Of a DNA stretch of 22,135 nucleotides, positions 16,777-22,135 are shown in pieces. A model generated the notes under the pieces. It did not search any database, was not told where the DNA came from, and saw only the letters and a list, made by a program, of their open reading frames with translations. The translations under genes and the position numbers were made by a program. Position 1 is the first letter of the stretch, and every line of letters begins with the position of its first letter. Source of the stretch: a virus; IMG/VR virus record IMGVR_UViG_3300025326_000774, positions 1 to 22,135 of that record. One strand, given 5' to 3'.

Positions 16777-17276
16777 TAATACGATCGTCCACCAAAATAA
16801 TTAGATAACATTCCGCCGCCCATTCCCCCACCAAATCCGCCACCCATAGTTTGAAATCTACCTTGACGATACATATCCCCCATTGGACTTTGCATTCCAC
16901 TTAAATCCCCAGATCGCTGCATATAATCTGGAAGTTGCATTTGCTGTTGCTGCTGTGGCTGTTGCATCATAAATTGAGAAGGATTAAAGGAAGGCATCAT
17001 CGGTCTCTGTGCCATTCCCATATTTCCTCCAATCATACCTCCCCCCATACCCATAGAAAAAGGACTATTATTTCCAGGTGTAGATTGAGCAGGAGCTCCA
17101 GAAGGTCTACCTAACATAGATGAGAAATTATTAGGAGAACCAAAATTCCCTTGATAATTTCCCCCGTAATTAGGCTTATAGGAATCTCCTGAGGCAAAGT
17201 TACCAGAATCATAAACATTCTTAGACCTCTTACCTCCACCCCCACCAAAGGCACGCATAAGATTTGATGATGCCAT
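16776..17276 (-). CDS. Gly/Met/Gln/Asn-rich low-complexity protein upstream of portal
   Basis: A 166-residue, apparently disordered protein: N-terminal basic segment (MRAFGGGGGKRSKNVY), Gly/Asn/Tyr-rich middle (NYGGNYQGNFGSPNNF), a Met/Gln/Pro block (MMQQPQQQQQMQ) and a C-terminal run of GGG-M repeats ending FGGRSY. It is stop/start fused at both ends (TAATG). I recognise no family. In head clusters such a protein could be a minor internal or portal-associated component, or a packaging accessory. The reading frame is real: it is open for 166 codons, with typical AT-rich third positions and flush junctions. Confidence 0.75.
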   Translation of the reverse strand: MASSNLMRAFGGGGGKRSKNVYDSGNFASGDSYKPNYGGNYQGNFGSPNNFSSMLGRPSGAPAQSTPGNNSPFSMGMGGGMIGGNMGMAQRPMMPSFNPSQFMMQQPQQQQQMQLPDYMQRSGDLSGMQSPMGDMYRQGRFQTMGGGFGGGMGGGMLSNYFGGRSY

Positions 17277-17443
17277 TATTTCTTACTCCTTATATTACGC
17301 ATAAACTCAGAACGTTTCTTAGGTGGAGTCTTTTCAATAAATTCTCTAGCAACTTCTTTTGAAGGACTAAGAGCGCGCTTCTTATTTTTACCAAACGCTA
17401 TTGCTGCCATCATTCCGTATTGTTTAGAAGATTGAGCTGGCAT
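17276..17443 (-). CDS. 55-residue basic protein, DUF3008-like pattern
   Basis: An ATG at 17443 gives 55 codons ending in TAA fused to the next start (TAATG). The product starts MPAQSSKQYGMMAAIAFGK, then a Lys/Arg-rich linker, PSKEVAREFIEKTP and a basic tail. The layout (MPAxSxxQ...M, PSKEVxxxF, basic helical end) resembles the small DUF3008-type proteins found in phage structural gene clusters, whose role is not established to my knowledge. It fills what would otherwise be a 167-base gap between the metallopeptidase-like gene and the Gly-rich gene. Confidence 0.75.
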   Translation of the reverse strand: MPAQSSKQYGMMAAIAFGKNKKRALSPSKEVAREFIEKTPPKKRSEFMRNIRSKK

Positions 17444-17446
17444 ATA

Positions 17447-18190
17447 TTACCTATCAAAAATAGAAAGCAAATATTCTTTAACTTTTTTATTACGAGGCAA
17501 ATCTGCCATAGCTTCAGTAACACCTTTAGCACTAATTGGAGATAATGCTCTTCCGCCAGGTAATGCATATCTATTAGCCGCATGGCGCGCGGACATCTCA
17601 AATGGATTTAAATCATAACCTAATATACCCTCTGCTTTTCTATATGCAGGTTCCATTCTTTCTCCCATGCCTAATCTCTGTGCAACATGAGTTGCTTCAT
17701 GAGCCATAGTAGAATCTAAATTATCCGCCGCCTTACTAAGAGCAACTGGAACCGTTCTTTCATTACCATATTTAAAACCATGTCCTATAAATGCCCTTCC
17801 TTGAACTTCTGCATTACCTTCCATTTGACCCGGGGGAACTAATCCAGCTTTAATATGAGCTGCTACTCGTGGATAGCGCGCAGCAAATCTGGCTCCCACT
17901 TCCCCCATACCCAAATCAGACATTTTATTTTTAAAAGTCTCAGTTCCAATCATTCTACCTAATCTATCAGGAATACCCGCGCTTTTTAAATATTTGGTAA
18001 CTCCCATTGCAGGACTCATACCTGCCATATCTTCTAATTCGAAAGGTCTTAAACCAGCCTTTTTAATCTCTTCATTAAATCTACGTTGTTTAATGGACGA
18101 AGCTAGCCTATCCTGTTCCGTTCCAAATATATTTTCATATAAAGTAGAACTAGGCTGTAAAGCTCTTTTAGAGGCTAATAATTTAGGCAC
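17447..18190 (-). CDS. Zinc-metallopeptidase-like protein (HEATH gluzincin)
   Basis: A 247-residue protein starting at GTG (18190) with GAGGAAG eight bases upstream. Residues 161-172 (TMAHEATHVAQR) match HExxH with H164, E165 and H168. About 30 residues later NPFEMSARHAAN offers E198 as third zinc ligand, the layout of gluzincins such as DUF4157-like proteins (HExxHxxQ with a later NPxExxA). The N-terminal 150 residues are helical and unassigned. No signal peptide or membrane segment, so it acts inside the cell or in the particle. It overlaps the upstream gene by 8 bases. Candidate roles are head maturation (no S14, S49, U35 or S78-type protease is visible in this window) or cleavage of host protein. 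Function is inference. Confidence 0.75.
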   Translation of the reverse strand: MPKLLASKRALQPSSTLYENIFGTEQDRLASSIKQRRFNEEIKKAGLRPFELEDMAGMSPAMGVTKYLKSAGIPDRLGRMIGTETFKNKMSDLGMGEVGARFAARYPRVAAHIKAGLVPPGQMEGNAEVQGRAFIGHGFKYGNERTVPVALSKAADNLDSTMAHEATHVAQRLGMGERMEPAYRKAEGILGYDLNPFEMSARHAANRYALPGGRALSPISAKGVTEAMADLPRNKKVKEYLLSIFDR

Positions 18191-18557
18191 TCTTATCTTC
18201 CTCTTTATTAATCTCTAATTCTTTTTCTAAATCAGCAATATCCTTTAATGTCTTACTAGTAATTCTATCCTGAGCCTCTAATTCTTTTCTTTGCAAATCC
18301 CAAGTCTTTGCTTTAGGTTTGGCAGGGGTAAATGTTGTATTAACTGGAATTACTTCAGGTTCTGATAATCTTAATAGTCTATCAAATAATTGCTGGTTTT
18401 GAGATTCTAATCTCGCTATTTGCAGTTTAAGAATATTACACGATTCACATTCTTTACTTTCTCTAACTTCAGCTTTAATTAACTCTTCCCGTAAAGTAAT
18501 ACAATTCAAACAAGGCTCATAATCACGATTAAACAATTTTGCTATCCAACGTAACAT
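18183..18557 (-). CDS. Small protein with two CxxC pairs and coiled coil
   Basis: A 124-residue protein: an N-terminal CxxC at C16-C19 and another at C37-C40 flanking a helix (REELIKAEVRESK), a knuckle arrangement that could bind zinc or link two helices. After it a heptad-like helix (LQIARLESQNQQLFDRLLRL), a Pro/Lys linker and a charged C-terminal helix (LKDIADLEKELEINKEED). It overlaps the start of the metallopeptidase-like gene by 8 bases. No known family; terminase or portal accessory is a possibility given its position between terminase and portal. Confidence 0.7.
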   Translation of the reverse strand: MLRWIAKLFNRDYEPCLNCITLREELIKAEVRESKECESCNILKLQIARLESQNQQLFDRLLRLSEPEVIPVNTTFTPAKPKAKTWDLQRKELEAQDRITSKTLKDIADLEKELEINKEEDKSA

Positions 18558-18560
18558 AAA

Positions 18561-18812
18561 TCACTTTTCAAAATGAAATTCGCCATTAGGATTAACAATG
18601 AAACAACAATATTTTCCATTATCTTTATCAGAAAGATATTTGCTTCTTAATTCAAATTTTTTCCTTTCGGCAACTGTATACCAGAGTAAGGGAGATTTCA
18701 AATCAACTTTTAGTAATTCATCTATATACTCTTCAGTATCAATAAAACAATAATATGCTCCCTCTCCTAGATCCAATAATTTTTCAACAATCGGATCAAC
18801 TATATTATGCAT
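18561..18812 (-). CDS. Unknown 83-residue protein after terminase
   Basis: An 83-residue acidic, alpha/beta protein (VEKLLDLGEGAYYCFIDTEEYIDELL, then KYLSDKDNGKYCCFIVNPNGEFHFEK). The two strands YYCFI and YCCFIV resemble each other. The ATG at 18812 has a strong Shine-Dalgarno (AGGAGG, nine bases away), unlike most neighbours, so it may be made in higher amount than the terminase before it. It lies 3 bases after the terminase stop. No family recognised. Confidence 0.7.
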   Translation of the reverse strand: MHNIVDPIVEKLLDLGEGAYYCFIDTEEYIDELLKVDLKSPLLWYTVAERKKFELRSKYLSDKDNGKYCCFIVNPNGEFHFEK

Positions 18813-18815
18813 AAA

Positions 18816-20444
18816 TCAATGCCTCCTACTAAACCTAGACTTTCTAGTAACCATTCCACTTTGTCTCTTTGATTCAATTCTTTCCATTTGTCTATAAAAG
18901 CCTGTTTGGTCATTAGTGAGATTTAATCGCTCTACCGCAGCCTGAACCAATCTTTGCGTTTCCATTTCATCTGTAGCACCATCTAAATATCTCTGAGCTG
19001 CTTTACAAAGATATCTAAAATTATCCAATGGATCATCACCATTAAATTCTTTGATGTCTTCTTTCTTTTTTTCATCATATACGGCTATTGGAATTGTATC
19101 AATAATGATTTCACAATGACTAAAAAATTGAATCTTAGGAAGATTAGTTTCTTCCGGCTCATCCATAAATTGACTTCTATAACGAGCTAAAGCATCTTGA
19201 CCATGATTACGAAAAATATAATTGGCTTTATCAAGATCGTAGAATTCTCCATCAGCTATTAATTTTTCCGTTTGCTGCCATCTCAAGAAATCGTGACATA
19301 ACTGAAGACCAGCAATTCTAGAACCTGGACTATTATCACTACTAGACGGAACTAATCCAGAGTATCTCTGAAATTGATCTGCAATTGTTTCAACTCCCCT
19401 ATCTTGCATTGCTGAACCACAGATTGTTGTATTAACAATATTTTCACCATGACTAACTTCTTTTACTTCCGAAGCCCAAAATGGAAGATCTTTACCTAAC
19501 CAACTTCTTTCCCTATAGACATATAATCTTTTAGTGGGTGCAATTGCTCCCCACATAGCATGACACATTGCCCTTTTGCCCCAGTCAATAGATAATATTC
19601 TAGGCCACCATTCTGGAATGGTAAAAGGTTCAATGACATGAAGTGCATTCTCAGGCTCTCCGGGAAAACGTATTGGTCTATATTCGGGAAACACACTTCC
19701 TTCAAAGGCATGCCAATCTCCATACTTTTTAGCATTCTTTTCTGCCTCTGGTAATATCTCTAACTTCTGTAAGTATTGTGGGTCATATGCCATACCATAA
19801 GGATTATCCTGAGGTAGACATGGAATATAAGTTCGATAGAGACCCGTTTTAGTGTCACGAAGAATCTTATATCCTTTTTCGTCTGGTTTTACGAATCTAT
19901 TGTAAACAAATGTCTGGCCAATTCCGCCAGGATTAGTCCCACTCCTAGCAATAGCAATATTAAACGATGATCCTGGCCGGACACGGCTGCCGACCATATA
20001 GATATACATTTGTTCTTCAAAGTGCGTAAGCTCGTCGAACGCACAATAGTTATACTGAGCTGTGTCGTATTGCCTTTTGACGTCAGCCATATGCTGGATA
20101 TGTCCGAAATCGAAATACGACCCATACTCAGGCCAAGTCCAACTATGTTTGGTTTCATTGTATATTGCGCCTGTTAATGGATAATATTCCTTTGAGAGTC
20201 GTATAACTTCTCGTTCAAGGTCATTGTAATTTCTTCTAAGTAATATTCCCTTAAATCCTCTAAACTTGTAAAACCCGCGTATAAGAGGAAGAACTGTAAG
20301 TATGAAAGATTTTCCTCCGTAGGCGGCTCCACCATATAAGGCTTCAAATACTTCATCAGGAATACTTAAAAAATCTTCTTGCCTTAGATGGGGGGTTATC
20401 TCTCGTATAAAACCATTACCGGGGTCAGAAAGTGATACTTGCAC
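18816..20444 (-). CDS. terL: Terminase large subunit
   Basis: A 542-residue DNA-packaging motor. ATPase domain: Walker A GGAAYGGKS at residues 38-46; Walker B with CAFDELT (D137, catalytic E138); coupling motif SGTNPGG at 168-174. Nuclease domain (RNase H fold): D287 in LSIDWGK, a middle acidic QDRGVETIADQF segment, and D471/D474 in DDPLDNFRY. It cuts and pumps concatemeric DNA into the prohead through the portal. The start is GTG at 20444, fused with the upstream stop as TAGTG, and has no evident Shine-Dalgarno, so translation is probably coupled. The length is typical. No small terminase gene is recognisable nearby. Confidence 0.95.
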   Translation of the reverse strand: MQVSLSDPGNGFIREITPHLRQEDFLSIPDEVFEALYGGAAYGGKSFILTVLPLIRGFYKFRGFKGILLRRNYNDLEREVIRLSKEYYPLTGAIYNETKHSWTWPEYGSYFDFGHIQHMADVKRQYDTAQYNYCAFDELTHFEEQMYIYMVGSRVRPGSSFNIAIARSGTNPGGIGQTFVYNRFVKPDEKGYKILRDTKTGLYRTYIPCLPQDNPYGMAYDPQYLQKLEILPEAEKNAKKYGDWHAFEGSVFPEYRPIRFPGEPENALHVIEPFTIPEWWPRILSIDWGKRAMCHAMWGAIAPTKRLYVYRERSWLGKDLPFWASEVKEVSHGENIVNTTICGSAMQDRGVETIADQFQRYSGLVPSSSDNSPGSRIAGLQLCHDFLRWQQTEKLIADGEFYDLDKANYIFRNHGQDALARYRSQFMDEPEETNLPKIQFFSHCEIIIDTIPIAVYDEKKKEDIKEFNGDDPLDNFRYLCKAAQRYLDGATDEMETQRLVQAAVERLNLTNDQTGFYRQMERIESKRQSGMVTRKSRFSRRH

Positions 20445-20644
20445 TATTTATTTGGCTGAGATGAACCACTCTCATAACGGCGCTCACATAATGTAGTAAT
20501 AGGATAACTTAATCCCTTACTAGCTCCAGCATAGGATGTTCTAATTATATTAAATATTGGTAATGGTTTAAGTATTAAAGTTAATCTTTCTTCATGGGAC
20601 ATTATACCAAATCTATTAAGATTGACTTTGTTCTTCATTTCCAT
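20444..20644 (-). CDS. Small unknown protein upstream of terminase
   Basis: I choose the ATG at 20644 (66 residues, MEMKNKVNLNRFG) because AAAGGG lies six bases before it; the frame extends further up only by overlapping 74 bases of the holin-like gene. The product is basic at the N-terminus, with a helix (SHEERLTLILKPLPIFNIIR) and a Ser/Gly-rich C-terminus. Too short for a usual small terminase subunit and with no helix-turn-helix visible. Stop and terminase GTG overlap (TAGTG). It could be a packaging accessory or a spanin-like remnant; nothing decides it. Confidence 0.55.
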   Translation of the reverse strand: MEMKNKVNLNRFGIMSHEERLTLILKPLPIFNIIRTSYAGASKGLSYPITTLCERRYESGSSQPNK

Positions 20645-20810
20645 ATAATACCCTTTTGTGATTAGGGACTGTTCTAATAACATACTCACCCCATAAAATA
20701 TCTACTTTTAATTCCATACGGGCCATAAATCTACTAATGCGCCATCCAACGCCTAATACTGCTACTAGATTAACTAATGCGCCGATGACAATTAAAGTAG
20801 TCTGGTCCAT
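20616..20810 (-). CDS. Single-span membrane protein, holin-like
   Basis: A 64-residue protein with a short N-terminal segment, one hydrophobic span (residues about 4-24, LIVIGALVNLVAVLGVGW), then a basic amphipathic helix (RISRFMARMELKVDIL) and a charged tail with VPNHKRVLYG. This is the layout of small class III-type holins or holin-associated proteins. In T7-like genomes the holin gene lies upstream of the terminase genes, as here. No Shine-Dalgarno is visible before the ATG. The endolysin lies 17 kb further downstream, so the lysis genes would be separated. A non-lytic membrane protein cannot be excluded. Confidence 0.55.
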   Translation of the reverse strand: MDQTTLIVIGALVNLVAVLGVGWRISRFMARMELKVDILWGEYVIRTVPNHKRVLYGNEEQSQS

Positions 20811-20819
20811 TAATATAAT

Positions 20820-21023
20820 TTAAGGAATAAGAACAATAGGTCCAGCATAGCTTTCCAATTGCACTTTATTAACTACAGAAGTTGGAAAGTTTGCATCTCT
20901 AAATGCCTCTGCCCTACTTTTAGCTATAGCATCTCCTTGTTCACTATTTACTACAATGAAAGCATGAACGCGCGCGCTATTAGGTGGAGTAGCCGCGGCC
21001 AAAACTGCATATGCATCAACCAT
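20820..21023 (-). CDS. Small unknown protein
   Basis: A 67-residue protein with an Ala-rich N-terminus (MVDAYAVLAAATPP) and alternating strand/helix segments (HAFIVVNSEQGDAIAKSRAEAFRDA, KVQLESYAGPIVLIP). AAAGGAAAAATAAA supports the ATG. Mixed beta-alpha-beta character; no family recognised. It lies between an 81-residue structural-type gene and the holin-like gene. Confidence 0.65.
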   Translation of the reverse strand: MVDAYAVLAAATPPNSARVHAFIVVNSEQGDAIAKSRAEAFRDANFPTSVVNKVQLESYAGPIVLIP

Positions 21024-21036
21024 TTTATTTTTCCTT

Positions 21037-21062
21037 TGTTATTTAAATTACTGTTATTTAAA
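21037..21062. repeat. 11-bp direct repeat in AT-rich gene junction
   Basis: TGTTATTTAAA at 21037-21047 recurs exactly at 21052-21062, 15 bases apart, spanning the 34-base gap between two small genes and the end of the upstream one. It might be a regulator or promoter element, but AT-rich sequence makes chance repeats likely. Confidence 0.6.
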
Positions 21063-21303
21063 CTGCCTGCAATCTAATTTCAACGTCCGCCGAAGTAGTT
21101 CTAATAAAGGGAGCACGTGTAGAAAAAGAACCATCTGCTGCAATTGTAATAGTTTCAGCACTAGCAAACGTAATTTCATCTGCCGCTTGTAATGTGGCGC
21201 CTGTATCAGATGTATATCCTAAAGTTTGTCTAGCTGGCATTGCATAGGCTAGATTTTGAACAAGTGCATGGAGGGGACCAATTGTTAATAGTTCAGTTGG
21301 CAT
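21058..21303 (-). CDS. Small probable virion protein
   Basis: An 81-residue protein: N-terminal LHALVQNLAYAMPARQTLGY, then beta segments and a closing APFIRTTSADVEIRLQAV. A final FIR(C/T)TSAxxxxxLxx-type strand is common in small structural proteins near phage head genes, and I take it as a likely virion or decoration component. GAGGA at proper spacing supports the ATG. It follows the frame-disrupted region at 21307-21583. Confidence 0.6.
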   Translation of the reverse strand: MPTELLTIGPLHALVQNLAYAMPARQTLGYTSDTGATLQAADEITFASAETITIAADGSFSTRAPFIRTTSADVEIRLQAV

Positions 21304-21306
21304 TTG

Positions 21307-21583
21307 TTATTCCTCATTAATCTTTTCCGTAAAACCAATCTTCCTATAAAAATAACCTCCTTTAGGATCGTAAATTTTAATCTTTGGTTCCTCAGAATAA
21401 ATAACAGTTGGAATAATAACAAAATTACTATCGTAATCAGTCTGATTCTTAATAACTTTTATTTCTAATTAAATGACATGATGCAAATACTCTCATTCTA
21501 GTTCCAACTGGAAATACCGATATTATCTGCCAATTGGCTTGAACCAAGGTTTGGATGAGGTTGTTGATAGCACTTTGTCCCAC
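21307..21583 (-). pseudogene. Frame-disrupted small gene (needs a shift to be read through)
   Basis: Two open stretches look protein-coding but no single frame joins them. One (frame A) runs from 21658 to its stop at 21449; its possible starts are GTG 21583 or ATG 21496, and it contains NWQIISVFPVGTRMRVFAS. The other (21307-21468, 53 codons, contains NFVIIPTVIYSEEPKIKIYD and ends FTEKINEE) contains no ATG, GTG or TTG, so cannot start by itself. A +1 step at AAATAAAAG (around 21457-21460), where Lys-tRNA can re-pair on AAAA, would fuse them. The cause may be a programmed shift, a decayed gene or a one-base assembly error. The second stretch lies in the frame of the 177-residue gene upstream. 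Confidence 0.55.
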
Positions 21584-22056
21584 ATTTTCGATAACATATT
21601 GATTATTGCCAACCGTAAACTGACTGGTGCGCTGGGGGCACCTTGTAGAAAAAAACCATTACTACTAACCCTAGCCTCTCCAAATACATTGTTACGCCCG
21701 GCTCGTAAAGCAACTTGATATGCCTGATTCTCATTAATTGGTTGTGTAATAGAAGGGAAAGTAAATTTATAACAATTAGCTGGCGTGCCCGTTTGAACAA
21801 TGAAAGAACTTTTAGATAAAATAAAAGACTGGACTATTGTAGTTCCATTTCTAACTTCAAATTGAAATTCAGTAACTAAGGGCTGCTTATTAGGATCGGT
21901 TAAATTAAATTCAGGTAATAAAGTTGATAATTCTTTAGGGTTGGCTACATTACCTATCGGCTCAGCACCAGAACAAGAATTATTTTGAGCATAGGCTAGT
22001 CTTGGATAACAGAGCGCGCTCAGAACAAAAATCAAACTAAACATCAATGATTTCAT
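21523..22056 (-). CDS. Secreted protein with signal peptide and fibronectin-like domain
   Basis: A 177-residue protein with a clear Sec signal: basic MKS, a hydrophobic core (MFSLIFVLSALC) and a probable signal-peptidase I site after AYA at residue 23. No good lipobox. The mature part is beta-rich; residues about 55-145 (EFQFEVRNGTTIVQSFIL, then YQVALRAGRNNVFGEARVS and GAPSAPVSLRL) resemble a fibronectin III-like sandwich. AAGAAGG eight bases before the ATG supports the start, and 20 bases overlap the preceding gene. Exported phage proteins often act in the periplasm or at the surface (superinfection exclusion, lysis), but no role can be fixed. The last 40 residues overlap another open frame (see 21307-21583). 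Confidence 0.7.
   Translation of the reverse strand: MKSLMFSLIFVLSALCYPRLAYAQNNSCSGAEPIGNVANPKELSTLLPEFNLTDPNKQPLVTEFQFEVRNGTTIVQSFILSKSSFIVQTGTPANCYKFTFPSITQPINENQAYQVALRAGRNNVFGEARVSSNGFFLQGAPSAPVSLRLAIINMLSKMWDKVLSTTSSKPWFKPIGR
21649..21655 (-). other. Candidate -1 slippery heptamer (T TTT TTT)
   Basis: Seven T in the minus-strand message lie exactly in X XXY YYZ register of the 177-residue gene (codons GGT TTT TTT CTA, residues 134-137). A -1 slip here would lead into frame A, giving a 202-residue product ending at 21449. The zero-frame continuation (LQGAPSAPVSLRL) looks like a natural domain end, which argues that the run is not the true site, or not used. Confidence 0.35.
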
Positions 22057-22135
22057 ATTGGCTTACCTTCTTTTGAAGAGGAGCATATAGATGCAATTCA
22101 ACCCTATTACCTTTTGTATCCTTACCCTCTAGTCT
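22037..22135 (-). CDS. C-terminal end of an unidentified gene (partial)
   Basis: A frame open from the window edge to TAG at 22039-22037, 32 residues (begins RLEGKDTKGNRVELHLYAPL, ends YEIIDV). The alternating hydrophobic pattern VELHLYAPL suggests a strand. It overlaps the start of the secreted-protein gene by 20 bases and contains that gene's ribosome binding site. Nothing more can be said from the visible part. Confidence 0.6.
   Translation of the reverse strand, partial: RLEGKDTKGNRVELHLYAPLQKKVSQYEIIDV

Noticed and set aside
20645-20689. Upstream GTG/ATG extension of the 66-residue gene before terL.
   Set aside because: It would overlap the holin-like gene by 74 bases, while AAAGGG is well placed only for the ATG at 20644.
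1-22135. CRISPR arrays, integrase or attachment sites, insertion sequences, rRNA and tRNA.
   Set aside because: No regularly spaced repeats, transposase or integrase motifs, or structured RNA signatures of these kinds were found.

Overview
This window is a slice of the late (virion, packaging and lysis) region of a tailed phage with podovirus-type, short-tailed architecture. All 33 protein-coding genes I can support lie on the minus strand, so transcription runs from position 22135 towards 1. Genes are packed with gaps of a few bases, with overlaps, or with stop/start fusions (TAATG or TAGTG) at six junctions. No strong promoter or terminator is visible, so it reads as one long polycistronic operon. 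The DNA is AT-rich with sparse GCGCGC islands. The host cannot be named from the sequence.

Region by region in transcription order. (1) 22135-20616 holds small accessory genes: the tail end of an unidentified gene, a Sec-secreted protein with a fibronectin-like beta domain, a frame-disrupted small gene, two small proteins and a one-membrane-span holin-like protein. (2) 20644-16776 is packaging: a 66-residue unknown, the large terminase, an 83-residue unknown, a protein with two CxxC pairs, a zinc-metallopeptidase-like protein with an HEATH motif, a 55-residue basic protein and a Gly/Met/Gln-rich low-complexity protein. (3) 16776-11581 is the head: a 770-residue portal carrying a putative zinc ribbon, a highly acidic scaffold, the major capsid protein and a probable decoration protein. 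(4) 11564-6862 is head completion and tail: two unknowns (one with a C-terminal zinc ribbon), an adaptor-like protein, a parallel beta-helix protein, a 62-residue protein, a structured intercistronic RNA and a probable tail nozzle protein. (5) 6849-3615 holds tail fibre and appendage proteins. (6) 3612-3126 holds a small coiled-coil gene and an M15-type peptidase, the likely endolysin. (7) 3120-1 holds a GNAT-fold-like protein and three or four helical, low-complexity proteins in the position where T7-like phages encode internal virion (DNA ejection) proteins.

The order portal, scaffold, capsid, adaptor, nozzle, internal virion proteins matches the T7-type plan, but fibre genes and the endolysin sit between nozzle and core proteins. 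Points most worth a second look: the metallopeptidase in the packaging/head cluster with no recognised prohead protease nearby; the long nested hairpin at 8375-8459, which hides the only Shine-Dalgarno-like sequence of the nozzle gene; and the frame-switching region at 21307-21655, with an in-register T7 slippery run and an open frame that lacks any start codon.
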